In this document: positions 44,288-53,791 of the stretch, one piece after another
Layout: each line of letters begins with the position of its first letter
How positions within the stretch are numbered: position 1 is the stretch's first letter
NCBI RefSeq assembly: GCF_937981295.1
Contig: NZ_CALJPC010000080.1
Coordinates: forward strand, 21,466-85,465
DNA: 64,000 nucleotides
Direction: 5' to 3'
Source of the DNA: an uncultured Campylobacter sp.
GTDB taxonomy: Bacteria > Campylobacterota > Campylobacteria > Campylobacterales > Campylobacteraceae
The notes under the pieces: model-generated
What the model saw: the letters and a program-made list of their open reading frames with translations, nothing else
What the model was told of the DNA's origin: nothing
Databases searched by the model: none
Position numbers and translations under genes: made by a program

Positions 44288-44909
44288 CTACGATCCTCCC
44301 TAGATCCATACAAATCATTCTTTTTACCAGTCCTCCCACTTCCTCGAGCCTATGCGAAATAAAGATCAAGCTCTTATCTTTTGCGTGGTTGTGCAAAAGC
44401 GTCTTAAAACGCTCGCGCGCGCTCGGATCGAGATTAGCGGTCGGTTCGTCGAAAATCATCGCCTTGCTAGCTCTGCCGAATGCTAGCGCAATTAAAAATT
44501 TCTGCTTCATACCGCCGGATAGCTTATAGAAAGGCTTGTTTAAATTTGAACTCAGATCAAGCTCCATTTCGTCGCAAAATTTTACTATGTCCGCTCTACT
44601 TGCGTCCGCCGTGCGCTCGGCGAAATAGATGAGCTCATTTAGGCTCAGCTTAAGCGGCGGCGGGGTTTGCGGCACGAAGCTGATACCGCGTAGAGCGCGG
44701 CTGCGCTGCTTAAACGAATCAAATCCGTCGATGGCGACGCTGCCGCTTGTGGGTATGTATTCGCCCAAAATCGTCCGCATCAGCGAGCTTTTGCCCGCGC
44801 CGTTTTGCCCGACGAAAAGCACCTGCTCGCCGTTCGCGATATTTAGATCGATATCTTTTAAAACGAATTGATCTGCAAATTTCTTGCTTACGTTTTTAAT
44901 CTCTATCAT
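44271..44909 (-). CDS. nosF: NosF, ABC ATPase of the nos cluster
   Basis: A 212-residue ATPase: Walker A GQNGAGKSS, signature LSGGMKQK, Walker B MIFDEPTANLD and FISHRLEE. It pairs with NosY and is required for assembly of the CuZ site in NosZ. It follows nosH after eight bases and overlaps nosL at its end. Confidence 0.92.
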   Translation of the reverse strand: MIEIKNVSKKFADQFVLKDIDLNIANGEQVLFVGQNGAGKSSLMRTILGEYIPTSGSVAIDGFDSFKQRSRALRGISFVPQTPPPLKLSLNELIYFAERTADASRADIVKFCDEMELDLSSNLNKPFYKLSGGMKQKFLIALAFGRASKAMIFDEPTANLDPSARERFKTLLHNHAKDKSLIFISHRLEEVGGLVKRMICMDLGRIVDDKNV

Positions 44910-44917
44910 AGGCTTCC

Positions 44918-45820
44918 TTAGATCATATCTTTTAGCTTATTGCCGATACCGAGTGCGTCTTGATGACACACGTCGATACAGCGTCCGCACAGCGTGCAGT
45001 CGATCCCTTTTAACATAAATTTGCTCTTATCGCCCAGGTTTTCGGACGCCTTTTTTTTAGTGATGTCTAGCACGTGCGAGACGAAGCAGACGTCTTGGCA
45101 AACGCCGCAGTGATCGCACCTGTTTTTATCCCAAGTAATCTTGCTAAGGCTAGCTTTCGCCGCAAGCGAATAGGTACTGCCTAGCGGGCATAGGTGCGTG
45201 CACCACACCCGTCTGCTAAAAAATACTTCGAGCAAAAACACAAAAACGATCCAAAGTCCCGCCAGCGAGAAGCCGTAGATGATGAGGCGCGATAAAATTC
45301 CCACGACGTTAAAAATTTCAAAAACGAGTAGATCCGTAATCGCGCTTAGCAGCAAAAACACCGCCCAGATCGCATATCGCATACCGCGAGGCAGGGCGCG
45401 CTCCTTGATGACGTGCTTAGCGATTAGCGTATTATGCAGCTTTTCGCCGATCTCGCTAAGCGCTCCGTAAGGACAGATCCACGAGCAAAACGCCTTGCCG
45501 CCCGCGATGAAATAAAACAGCAAAATAGTGCCCGAGCCGATAAGCAGATTTATCGGCAGATCCTTGTGCGCGGCGATCACCTCAAGGGTGGCAAAGGGAT
45601 CTGCTAGGTGAAAGCCAAGTATTCGCGAGCCGCTGATGTCGCCTTCTAAAATTTGAATATCGGCGCGAAATGAAAGCACGAAAAGCAGATGCACCAAAAA
45701 TACCGTAGCATAGCGCAGCGCCCGAATGCTGGGGCGCCATTTGCCGCTTCTGTTTTTAAGCGCGAAGGTCGAGAAAAAGCTCGTATTTTTGATCGTGCAT
45801 CGCGAATTATATTTATCCAA
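44918..45820 (-). CDS. nosH: NosH, NapH-type membrane iron-sulfur protein
   Basis: A 300-residue membrane protein with about four or five helices. It carries polyferredoxin motifs CSWICPYG and CTHLCPLG (CX3CP type) and two C-terminal [4Fe-4S] clusters, CDHCGVCQDVC and CTLCGRCIDVCHQ. This is the NapH architecture. With NosG it would form a menaquinol dehydrogenase that feeds electrons through NosC1/NosC2 to NosZ, as proposed for W. succinogenes. The gap to nosC2 is only three bases. Confidence 0.92.
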   Translation of the reverse strand: MDKYNSRCTIKNTSFFSTFALKNRSGKWRPSIRALRYATVFLVHLLFVLSFRADIQILEGDISGSRILGFHLADPFATLEVIAAHKDLPINLLIGSGTILLFYFIAGGKAFCSWICPYGALSEIGEKLHNTLIAKHVIKERALPRGMRYAIWAVFLLLSAITDLLVFEIFNVVGILSRLIIYGFSLAGLWIVFVFLLEVFFSRRVWCTHLCPLGSTYSLAAKASLSKITWDKNRCDHCGVCQDVCFVSHVLDITKKKASENLGDKSKFMLKGIDCTLCGRCIDVCHQDALGIGNKLKDMI

Positions 45821-45823
45821 GAG

Positions 45824-46270
45824 CTACTCTTTAAATTTTGAAATTTCATCCGCGAGCTTATCTAGGCTCTCGTCGCTTACGTTGGTTAAAAGTCCGCTCA
45901 TCAGGCTGTTTTTGATCTTACCCGCTTTATAATCTTTGAGGCTTGCTAAAATTTGATCCTTGCTCTTGCCACCGATCGGCGGAGCGATCTTGCCGCGTCC
46001 GTCATCGCCGTGGCAGGGCGCGCAGCTTACCAGATAGGAGCTACTAACCTTAAAATCGCGCTCTTTGACGCTTTGCTCTAAAATTTTAATATTTTTTACG
46101 TCCTTATCGTCGATGAGATCGACGCTCTTGCTCTGCGGCGCCGGTTTTGCTTGCACCTGCGGCTTGACTTCTTGCTGCGGCGCGCTAGAATCGTCCGAAC
46201 TAGCCATAAAGATCATCAGCGCGATCAGTGCTACACCCAACATCAAAGCTAAAATTTTGCCCGGTTTCAT
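45824..46270 (-). CDS. nosC2: NosC2, monohaem cytochrome c
   Basis: A 148-residue protein with an N-terminal anchor (ILALMLGVALIALMIFM), a flexible Gln/Pro/Lys linker and a class I cytochrome c domain with CAPCHGDDGRGKIAPPIGG. It overlaps nosC1 by four bases. Expected to carry electrons to NosZ. Confidence 0.9.
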   Translation of the reverse strand: MKPGKILALMLGVALIALMIFMASSDDSSAPQQEVKPQVQAKPAPQSKSVDLIDDKDVKNIKILEQSVKERDFKVSSSYLVSCAPCHGDDGRGKIAPPIGGKSKDQILASLKDYKAGKIKNSLMSGLLTNVSDESLDKLADEISKFKE

Positions 46271-46914
46271 TTCTGCTCCTTAAATTGTTGATTGAACTCG
46301 TAAATTTCTTTCGCCATCGTCTCTATCTGCTGCTCGCTCATGCCGTTTACGAGCTGCACCATAAGAGGATTAGGCTTTTCTTTGAATTTATACTTTTTAA
46401 TCATATCCACGATCTGCGCGTCGGTTTTATCCAGAAGCGACGGACCTATGATGCCGTTGGCGTAGTCGTCGTGGCACGCTGAACAGCGCAGGATAAAATC
46501 ATGCCCAAGGCGCTTTTTCATAAGGTCGAAATTTAGCTTTTCGTATTGGTTTTTGATGCTTGAATACGCCACGATATTTTTGGTCGTTTCGTTTACATCG
46601 CCGTTTAGGTTAAAATTTACCTTTCGCTCGCCGTAAAAATCGTAGCTTACGAACTTATCGTCCTTCTTGGGCGCTTCCCCGCTTTTAACGCTGATGCGAG
46701 GCTTTGCAGTATGATTTTGTTCCGCGCTCTGCGATGCGGAATTTGAACTCGCGGAATTCTGATCCGCAGAATTTTGCCCTGCGGGGCCTTGCGAAACGGA
46801 ATTCTGCCCTGCAGAATTTGCGGCGGCAGAGCCTGAATCGCCATCATCTCCGCAGCCGCACAGCAAAAGCGCCGCAGCTAGCGAGTAGAGGTAGAATTTA
46901 ATAGAGTTTTTCAT
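46267..46914 (-). CDS. nosC1: NosC1, monohaem cytochrome c lipoprotein
   Basis: A 215-residue protein with a lipobox (LLLCGC, cysteine near residue 19). A low-complexity stretch follows at about residues 27-68, with repeating NSAGQNSVSQGPAGQNS-type units encoded by AAATTC and GAATTC hexamers, then the cytochrome c domain with CSACHDDYANGIIGPSLLD near residue 143. It overlaps nosG and nosC2 by four bases each. It forms part of the electron path to NosZ. Confidence 0.9.
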   Translation of the reverse strand: MKNSIKFYLYSLAAALLLCGCGDDGDSGSAAANSAGQNSVSQGPAGQNSADQNSASSNSASQSAEQNHTAKPRISVKSGEAPKKDDKFVSYDFYGERKVNFNLNGDVNETTKNIVAYSSIKNQYEKLNFDLMKKRLGHDFILRCSACHDDYANGIIGPSLLDKTDAQIVDMIKKYKFKEKPNPLMVQLVNGMSEQQIETMAKEIYEFNQQFKEQK

Positions 46915-47714
46915 TGTTTTCCTTCATAGATTGATTTGTAATCCGCCCGCGGGATTATCTCGATGATACGCGCCGGACAGAGCTCTGCGCACGCGCCACA
47001 GCCGACGCAAGCGCTACGGATCTGCGGGGCGAAATGCGCGCCCGCTTTTATCATAGCTATGGCATCAAATGGCTGCGGGTAAGGGCACAGCGATGCGCAT
47101 AGATCGCAGACCTTGCCCTCTTTGGCTGCCAGCGCGGAGTTTAACTCTCGCTCCTGCTCGGTCTTGGCAGGCTTTAGACGCAGATCGCTAGACTTTAAAG
47201 TTTGCCCGCGATACGCCAAACAGGCGTCTAAATTTTTAATCACGGCGATACCCATCGCAACCTTTTTAGGTTCGTTCGTTTCGTGGCTAAGCGCGCCGCT
47301 TGGACAGGCGAGCACGCAAGGAAGCGCGCCGCAAAGATAGCAGCCCCGCTCTTTCGCGTCGATAACGGGAGTGCCGATATCAAAAAGATGCGTAATATCG
47401 AGCAGATAGATGCTGTGATAGGGGCAGACCTGCACGCATTGACCGCACTTGATACAGCTAGAGCGGAAGCCTCGTTCCGCTAGCGCTCCGGGCGGGCGCA
47501 GATATAAAGAGGCGGAATTCCCGCTAGAATTTTGTTTTATAGAATTCGGTGCGGAATTTTGTCCTGTGGAATTTATGGAATTTTGCTCGTTTAAATTCTG
47601 CGCTTCACTGCCCGCGGAATTGGCAGAATTTTCATCCGCAAACAAGCTCGCTGCCCCGAGTGTTCCGAGCGCTCCGCCGAGTAGTTTTATCGCTTCGCGT
47701 CTATTCTTTATCAT
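46911..47714 (-). CDS. nosG: NosG, NapG-type periplasmic ferredoxin
   Basis: A 267-residue iron-sulfur protein. The N-terminus NRREAIKLLGGALGTLG is a twin-arginine-like leader. Four [4Fe-4S] motifs are visible: CIKCGQCVQVCP, CYLCGALPCVLACP, CDLCASLCPYP and CVGCGACAELCP. An Asn/Ser-rich insertion (about residues 27-65) sits between signal and first cluster. Works with NosH. It overlaps nosD by four bases. Confidence 0.92.
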   Translation of the reverse strand: MIKNRREAIKLLGGALGTLGAASLFADENSANSAGSEAQNLNEQNSINSTGQNSAPNSIKQNSSGNSASLYLRPPGALAERGFRSSCIKCGQCVQVCPYHSIYLLDITHLFDIGTPVIDAKERGCYLCGALPCVLACPSGALSHETNEPKKVAMGIAVIKNLDACLAYRGQTLKSSDLRLKPAKTEQERELNSALAAKEGKVCDLCASLCPYPQPFDAIAMIKAGAHFAPQIRSACVGCGACAELCPARIIEIIPRADYKSIYEGKQ

Positions 47715-48916
47715 TGCCTCATCCTAGGTTTTGGATCTTTTAGCAGTAGCTCAGGCTCTGAAAACGGAGCGAGCTTGGAGATGAAATTTAAAAGCGCGAT
47801 CCCGCTGGAGCCGTAAAAAAACCGCACATTCGGTTTATACGCCCAAAGCCTATCCGCGTAGGCGTATGAGCTGTAGCTAACGTCGCCGTAGCCGTCGCCA
47901 TCGCGATCAAATCCGTCGTAATCGTCGAAGTAGTTGCCACTCCATTCGTTTTGCAAGAGCTTGGATTGGGGCGTATCGTTCAGTACGATCTCCATATTGC
48001 CTTTAAATTTATTGTTTTTAAATACGCTTTTTAGCTGCGTGGCATGGAATTGCACGCCGATGCTGTTGTATTCGATATCGTTGTTTTCAAAAACGTTAAG
48101 TGAGCCCGGCTGATAGGGGGATTGATCCAGATAAAATCCGCGGGCGTTGTAGATGACTTTATTATCCGTAACCCTGAAATTTGAGCTATCCTTCATACCT
48201 ATGCCTACGCCGTAAGCGCCGTCTGCGTTGCGCACGACGTTACGTCTGGCGATATTATCGCTTGAAAACATAAAAAATAATCCCACGCTGTTGCCGTCGT
48301 AGTAGTTATCCTCCACGACGTTGTGCCCGGAGTTCATAAAGTGCAGAGAATAGCGGCAGCTGTGGCCTTTATTGCCTGCGACGAGATTGCCATTAGAGAA
48401 GTAAAAAACGGTGTCGCGGACGTTGTGGACGTCGTTATTTAAAATTTTATTGGCATTGGAATACCAAAGCTTGATGCCGTCGCCTTTAAAACTCGTGCGG
48501 TAGGTATTGCTTGAAATTTCGTTGCCCTCGATCGTTACGTCGTTTGCCTTGCTTAGCACGACGCCGTAGAGCACGTCTTTGATGAGATTATTTTTTATGA
48601 TTACGCTGTTTACGTCGCTTACGTTGATCCCCGCATCCTCGCTAAGATGCTCGAAGCCTCCGTTTTGAATTGTTAAATTCTTGATTGTAACATGCGGAGA
48701 GCGGACGCGGATGACCGTTGCGTTGCGATCGCCTATGATCACGGCGGAGCGGTCTAGTCCGTCGATAGTAAGGGGTTTATTGATTAAAATATTGCCGTGG
48801 TATTCGCCCGCGGCTAGTTCTATAATATCGCCCGCTTTTGCGCTATCGATCGCGTCTTGAAGCTCGCCCGCGCCTAAGCTTAGCGCGAGCGAGAATGCTA
48901 GAAGCAAAAGCCTCAT
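47711..48916 (-). CDS. nosD: NosD, periplasmic copper-site assembly protein
   Basis: A 401-residue exported parallel beta-helix protein (CASH domain). Helix rungs repeat as in VTIKNLTIQNGG, SVIIKNNLIKDVLYG, VTIEGNEISSN and NVVEDNYYDGNSV. NosD is required for copper-centre maturation of NosZ together with NosF and NosY. The signal peptide ends near LSLGAGEL. Four-base overlaps on both sides. Confidence 0.93.
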   Translation of the reverse strand: MRLLLLAFSLALSLGAGELQDAIDSAKAGDIIELAAGEYHGNILINKPLTIDGLDRSAVIIGDRNATVIRVRSPHVTIKNLTIQNGGFEHLSEDAGINVSDVNSVIIKNNLIKDVLYGVVLSKANDVTIEGNEISSNTYRTSFKGDGIKLWYSNANKILNNDVHNVRDTVFYFSNGNLVAGNKGHSCRYSLHFMNSGHNVVEDNYYDGNSVGLFFMFSSDNIARRNVVRNADGAYGVGIGMKDSSNFRVTDNKVIYNARGFYLDQSPYQPGSLNVFENNDIEYNSIGVQFHATQLKSVFKNNKFKGNMEIVLNDTPQSKLLQNEWSGNYFDDYDGFDRDGDGYGDVSYSSYAYADRLWAYKPNVRFFYGSSGIALLNFISKLAPFSEPELLLKDPKPRMRQ

Positions 48917-49689
48917 CTATGCTCTCGTAGGAATTTTTTCTTAGATAGTAGAGCTAACGCCGATAGCAGCGACAGGGCCAGCATCAGCCAAAAGCCAAGA
49001 GCCGGATATGAATGGGTAGTAAAATGCGCTACGCTGCCGTCGCCAAATGCTGTAGGCATAAAAGGCTTTATTTTAAACGCGCCCCAGTCTTGCAGGTTAT
49101 GCCCGAACCAATAGAGCCAACCCACGTAGCAGCCGATGAAGATAAGCGGCGCAATGATCGGCAGGATCATAAGCAGGGTCTGCCCCTTGCCGTCGTAGTA
49201 CAAAAATGCAAGTATGCCGATCGTAGCGATTATGAGATAATACGGCGATAGCGAGTGCTCGAGCGTGCCGCCGCGCCAGACGGGATACATGCCGATATAG
49301 TGATTTAGGGTATTCATCTCGCCGACATCGCCGCTAAAGCCGTCTACGTGGACGTAAAGTGGAATTCCATCGGGGAAAGCCTCTTTCGGATAGTTCGGCG
49401 CTTCAAGTGAAATTTTCCACACCGGTATGCTAGGTACGCCCACTTCAAATTTATGCTCCAGCATCGCGCCTAGATCGTTTTTAACATCACTAGGAATTAG
49501 GTGATTTTTATACGATGCTTTCGTATAAAAATTCCATATCGGTGCGGAGTATGCGGGCAGCTGCGAGACGCTGCTAACCTGCCCCGATACGATTTTGCCT
49601 TGGACTTTGAAAAATCCGAGCGTAGGGATGGTAAAAGCGACCGTCATAATAAGCAGCGCTAAAATCGCGTAAATTTTATATTTTGGCAT
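48913..49689 (-). CDS. nosB: NosB, membrane protein of the clade II nos cluster
   Basis: A 258-residue protein with an N-terminal helix, a periplasmic part of about 130 residues, and three or four C-terminal helices (YYLIIATIGILAFLYY, LLMILPIIAPLIFIGCYVGWLYW, LGFWLMLALSLLSALALL). NosB is a marker of epsilonproteobacterial and other clade II nos clusters, placed directly after nosZ as here. Function not established in detail. SD AAAGGAGA precedes the ATG. Confidence 0.9.
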   Translation of the reverse strand: MPKYKIYAILALLIMTVAFTIPTLGFFKVQGKIVSGQVSSVSQLPAYSAPIWNFYTKASYKNHLIPSDVKNDLGAMLEHKFEVGVPSIPVWKISLEAPNYPKEAFPDGIPLYVHVDGFSGDVGEMNTLNHYIGMYPVWRGGTLEHSLSPYYLIIATIGILAFLYYDGKGQTLLMILPIIAPLIFIGCYVGWLYWFGHNLQDWGAFKIKPFMPTAFGDGSVAHFTTHSYPALGFWLMLALSLLSALALLSKKKFLREHR

Positions 49690-49706
49690 TTCATCTCCTT
49701 TAAATT

Positions 49707-49724
49707 CTCCCCCTTGCGGGGGAG
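49707..49724 (-). terminator. Stem-loop between nosZ and nosB
   Basis: CTCCCCC and GGGGGAG pair perfectly around TTGC, in the 42-base gap between the nosZ stop and the nosB start. There is no proper T run. Probably a partial terminator or mRNA processing/stabilising element. Confidence 0.65.
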
Positions 49725-49731
49725 AGTGGGG

Positions 49732-52323
49732 CTAGTTAAGGCCCGCGTTCTCATCGACCCATTTTAGGTATTCGATGATGTCTTTGATCTCTTCGTCTTT
49801 CATATGCTGATTTGGCATGCGAAGGTTGAAGTAATTTATCATTGCCTTAACGTAGTCGTCTTCGTAGAATTTAGCAGGGTCTTTGATGAAATCGGCTACC
49901 CATTTCTCGCCGTTTTCATGGCGGAGTAGGACGCCTGTTAGATCAGGACCGGAGCTTACTTGACCGATGACGTGGCAGCCGTTGCAGCCTCCACGTAGGT
50001 AAGCCTTCTCGCCGTTAGATGCAGCCTCGCTCATAGGAGTGGAGAGCTCGCGGATCAGGTTGTTTTTAGCGCGAAGTCCGACATCTGCGGTTTTTACTAG
50101 GTACTGCCAAACTTGACCTTCCCAAAGTATCGCGCCGTTCATATCGCCCGCTTTTACCGCGGCGTCTGCCTTGGCTTTGGTTTCAGGAATTTTGCCGTAT
50201 TGATCCAGCGCGTCATCGACTAAAGCCTTGACCTTAGGATACTTCTCGTAGTTCTTCTCTTTTAAGAATTTAACGACCGATTGAATAACGTCGTCGGTGG
50301 CTTTATTCGTAGCTACTACCTTGTCGTATTCGGCTTTTAGAGCTTCAGGGCTAAGAGCTTTTAGCATAGATGCTTTAGCTGAAGTGTATTTTTTATTCGG
50401 ATCTTTTACATATAGATATCCAAACATCTCAAGGTGTAGCGCAGAGCAGAATTCCGTGCAGTAGAAAGGAAATACGCCCTCTTTATCTGCGATGAAATTT
50501 ACGCTCGCAGTCTTACCCGGCTCAAGCGACATATGCAGATCATAATCATCAACCGTAAAGCCGTGAGTTTCGTCCTCGGCACGCTCTAAATTTGTCATAT
50601 AGATCGTTACGTTATCGTCCTTATTAACCTCGATGTGCTCAGGATTAATATGGCTGCGGATCGCTGTAGCATAGACTTTTACGTTTTTGCCGTCGCGCTC
50701 GATGCGCTCCTGACCTGCTAGCGTCATAGCAGGGTGTTGCTTGCCGGTACGAGAGTTTGTTCCCATAGTATAGGTAGGTTTCGTATGAAGCTTACTGGCT
50801 GCGATAGAAACTACGTCATGTGGCTCGCCTAGACCGATAGGAAGATCGTAAAGCATCTCCATTTTAGGTCCTGTAATGTCAATCAGCTGGTGATTTTGCG
50901 GATGAAGCGGTCCGATAGGATTAAATCTATCGATCGAAAGCTTATCCAGCGCGATTACGTATTTGCCGACAGGCTTTGAGGATTTTCCCTCCATAGAATC
51001 AAGGTGACCGATATTGTAGTGAACGTTGATCCTATCTAAAACCTTTAGCGTCTTGTAGTTCCATTTTACGATCTGGCTATCGACGTAAAGTGATGTATAG
51101 ATTACGCCGTCTTGTGAATCGAAGGTATTATGAAGAGGTCCAAGACCAAGCTCTGCTTGTCCGTGAAGCGTCTTTTGCATATCTAAGATCGGAATTCCGT
51201 ATGGATCCTTGCCTGCATATTCTTTCTTATCAATTAGCTCTTTGATCTTTTTGAAATCATAAACGCTAGCGTGAGTATCTAATTTACCGCCGATAATGAT
51301 ATAGCGACCATCAGGGCTAACATCGACGCCGTGAGGGGATTTAGCTTCAGGGATCAAAAATAGCGCTCCCGCTTTTACGGCGGCGTCTATCGTAACGATT
51401 CTGTGTCCGTTTACAACCTTGTAGTTTTTGCTATCTTGAGCAAGTTTTTCTAGAATTTGCCAGTTATAAACGTGCAAGTAGTCGGTATCGTTGCGGCTCA
51501 TACCCGCTTCCATCGGAGGCAGACCCTTTTCGATGCCGCCCGTGTACATTTCGGAGTTGAAGCTGTTGGTAAACGCCCAGCCGAAACTCTCGCCTTTACC
51601 CGCGTCGCTTAAATCTTGCATATATGGAGGAAGCTCTAGCGAGAAGGATTTATTTACGTCGATTTTACCTTTATCGTAGTCAAATTTCCATAGCGTTACT
51701 GCACCGCGATAGACTGCTTGATACTCCTCGATTGGGTGCCAGTCGTTATCAAAAGGGGCTGCGTATTGGCTGGTTTCGATGACGTATTCGGTATTAGGCG
51801 TTACGAAAGAGCCGCCGTGATCGCTTTTGATTACCGGATTTACGACTATTTGAGTGGTTTCGAAATCTGATAAATTTATAACCGCGATTCTTGGGTTTGC
51901 CTTATCGTTAATAAAGAGATAATCGCCCACATACTCGCCGTTTTTTTCGCTGAAATTTGGATGGTGAGTATCGCCCCAGTTGATCTCTTTGCCGTTAATG
52001 GAGCCCGATCTTAAGACCGCCTTGCTCTCCTCGTCAAAGCCGTATCCCTGCCAAGGCTCCGGGGTAAATACGCCGATATATTTGTAGATCCTCATCGACG
52101 GCACGCCGTAAACGATCACCTGTCCGCTTTGACCGCCGGAAGAGAAGACCATATAATCGTCCTTCCTACCGGTCGGCTGATAGGTCTTAGCCGCCGCTAA
52201 AACGTCTTTTTCGCTTAAATTTCGTTCTTTCATCACGCGCTCTAGGTCGCTATCCGCGGCACACAGGGCGCTTGCGGCGAACAAAACCGAGCCCAAAAGC
52301 ACGGGTTTGAAACTTTTTAACAT
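49732..52323 (-). CDS. nosZ: NosZ, clade II nitrous oxide reductase with C-terminal haem c domain
   Basis: An 863-residue periplasmic enzyme reducing N2O to N2. It has a Sec-type signal peptide (VLFAASALCAADSD), the mark of clade II. The seven-bladed propeller holding CuZ runs to about residue 530 (SPHGVDVSPDG, LGPLHNTFDSQ, GEPHDVVS). The cupredoxin domain has the CuA motif YCTEFCSALHLEMFGYLYV near residue 620. A C-terminal monohaem cytochrome c domain carries GCNGCHVIGQVSSGPDLTG near residue 778, the extension seen in Campylobacterota NosZ. Start supported by AAAGGA. It follows the WD40-like gene after 12 bases and is followed by a hairpin. Confidence 0.97.
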   Translation of the reverse strand: MLKSFKPVLLGSVLFAASALCAADSDLERVMKERNLSEKDVLAAAKTYQPTGRKDDYMVFSSGGQSGQVIVYGVPSMRIYKYIGVFTPEPWQGYGFDEESKAVLRSGSINGKEINWGDTHHPNFSEKNGEYVGDYLFINDKANPRIAVINLSDFETTQIVVNPVIKSDHGGSFVTPNTEYVIETSQYAAPFDNDWHPIEEYQAVYRGAVTLWKFDYDKGKIDVNKSFSLELPPYMQDLSDAGKGESFGWAFTNSFNSEMYTGGIEKGLPPMEAGMSRNDTDYLHVYNWQILEKLAQDSKNYKVVNGHRIVTIDAAVKAGALFLIPEAKSPHGVDVSPDGRYIIIGGKLDTHASVYDFKKIKELIDKKEYAGKDPYGIPILDMQKTLHGQAELGLGPLHNTFDSQDGVIYTSLYVDSQIVKWNYKTLKVLDRINVHYNIGHLDSMEGKSSKPVGKYVIALDKLSIDRFNPIGPLHPQNHQLIDITGPKMEMLYDLPIGLGEPHDVVSIAASKLHTKPTYTMGTNSRTGKQHPAMTLAGQERIERDGKNVKVYATAIRSHINPEHIEVNKDDNVTIYMTNLERAEDETHGFTVDDYDLHMSLEPGKTASVNFIADKEGVFPFYCTEFCSALHLEMFGYLYVKDPNKKYTSAKASMLKALSPEALKAEYDKVVATNKATDDVIQSVVKFLKEKNYEKYPKVKALVDDALDQYGKIPETKAKADAAVKAGDMNGAILWEGQVWQYLVKTADVGLRAKNNLIRELSTPMSEAASNGEKAYLRGGCNGCHVIGQVSSGPDLTGVLLRHENGEKWVADFIKDPAKFYEDDYVKAMINYFNLRMPNQHMKDEEIKDIIEYLKWVDENAGLN

Positions 52324-52335
52324 ACTAATCCTTTC

Positions 52336-53493
52336 TTAGAATTTTAAAATTTTACCTGATTTGCTGACTACGAGGATCGCTTCCCCGTCTGCGTACATCG
52401 CTAAAAATTCGCTTTTTAAATCCACAACCTCCTTTAATCCTACTTTTTGATTTTCGTAAATTTTATCTTTAGTAGCGATAAACTGCGTGCCGCGGGCGCA
52501 CACGATGGATTTGATCCAAGAGCCCACGCTTTTGCGCTCGCCGCTTTTTAAATTTATAAAATTCCCCTCTATATCGCCCACAAACAGCGTCCCGTCGCAG
52601 TCTGCAAGCGCAGTGGCTATAGAGCCGCTTAAATTTTTATTGCCAGCTTCGGCTGAAATTTCGCTTTGAGTTTTAAGCCCCTCGTCTTGAAATTTTGCGC
52701 CTTTGAATTCTAAGCTTTGAAATTCCGCGCTCTTTGCGCCGCCAGCTTTCGTTTCGTTTGGCTCGGAGCCTTGCGCGCTTTTCGCATTATTAAATTCTGC
52801 ATCTTTAAATTTCACGCTACCAAGCTCTCCCTGCGCGGCTCGATTAGGCGCTGTATTGATGCCGCTAAATTTAGTCGCGACAAGATCTGCGCTAAAACAG
52901 GCTACGCCGTTCCAGCTTGCGACGCAAAGTCCGTTAGCGCCCAGGCTAACGGCATTGATCCTGCCGTAATGAAACGAAATTCCGCGCAGCCCATCTGGGG
53001 CGGAATTTCTATTTAAAGATTGCCCGTTCGCGGTGGAATTCTCGCCTGAGGCGTAGCCGCCATCCGCGCTGTTATCAGGGTCTTCGTCTAATCTTATTAG
53101 TTGATTCTTATCCACTACCGCGTAAATCGCGTCTTTTGCGGCATAGATCACATCTATTTGGGCTGTGCCGCTACGCCCCGTCTTAAGCGTGCGTAAAAAC
53201 TTTAGTCTATCGTTTAGCACCGCGATTTCGGCTCCGCCCCAAGCTAGATAAATTTTGCCGTTTTTAAAATTTAGAGCCGTGATTTCGTTATCGCTGTATT
53301 TTTGCGCGAACTCCACATTCCATTTAGCAGTATCAAACATCCTAAGCTCGCCGCCACTGCCGCATAAAAGCAGTCGGTGCGAGCTTGCGTCGAATGCGCC
53401 CAGACGCAGCGTGGCATTTAGATCAAAGCTGCCGGCTGCTGCTATCTGCGATAAACAAATCAAAAGGGCAATACAAAATTTTTTAAAATTCAT
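52336..53493 (-). CDS. WD40-like beta-propeller exported protein heading the nos cluster
   Basis: A 385-residue protein with a signal peptide (LLICLSQIAAAGS). Repeated blades are visible (LLLCGSGGELRMFDTAKW, ITALNFKNGKIYLAWGGAEI, TLFVGDIEGNFINLKSGE). Two insertions of low complexity interrupt it, at about residues 145-170 (Asn/Ser-rich) and 228-285 (units such as AEFNNAKS, AEFQSLEFKGAKF). It is the first gene of the nos operon, 12 bases before nosZ. The role is unknown; a chaperone or assembly role for NosZ is inferred only from position. Confidence 0.75.
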   Translation of the reverse strand: MNFKKFCIALLICLSQIAAAGSFDLNATLRLGAFDASSHRLLLCGSGGELRMFDTAKWNVEFAQKYSDNEITALNFKNGKIYLAWGGAEIAVLNDRLKFLRTLKTGRSGTAQIDVIYAAKDAIYAVVDKNQLIRLDEDPDNSADGGYASGENSTANGQSLNRNSAPDGLRGISFHYGRINAVSLGANGLCVASWNGVACFSADLVATKFSGINTAPNRAAQGELGSVKFKDAEFNNAKSAQGSEPNETKAGGAKSAEFQSLEFKGAKFQDEGLKTQSEISAEAGNKNLSGSIATALADCDGTLFVGDIEGNFINLKSGERKSVGSWIKSIVCARGTQFIATKDKIYENQKVGLKEVVDLKSEFLAMYADGEAILVVSKSGKILKF

Positions 53494-53791
53494 CTTAATC
53501 TACTCTTTGCGAAATGATACTCCCCCAAGGCTTAAAAATCGGTTTAAAGCTTGAGCTATAATGAAATTCTAAGATTTCTTAAAAGTTACGAAATTCTACG
53601 ATATAAAAATAGCTCTAAGTAAAATTTTATTTTTCGCATTTTTGCTATATAAATTCCGCTTTAAAATTATAATTTCAGTAAATTTTTATTTTGACAGATT
53701 TTTAAAATTCGCAACGCTCCTTTAATTTTGTTTAAATAAAAAGTTAGTATAATCGCCAAAGTTTGTTTTAAATTTTACTGAAGGAGAAACT
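53494..53791. promoter_or_regulatory. Divergent control region of nos and the Dcu-type transporter
   Basis: A strongly AT-rich 298-base region between divergent operons. On the plus strand TATAAT (53748-53753) within AAAGTTAGTATAATCG is the likely -10 of the transporter gene. On the minus strand several AT-rich candidates exist near 53560-53640, so I do not choose one. Confidence 0.5.

Noticed and set aside
49012..49251. Plus-strand frame opposite nosB
   Set aside because: It lies entirely within nosB, has no ribosome binding site and no homology pattern.
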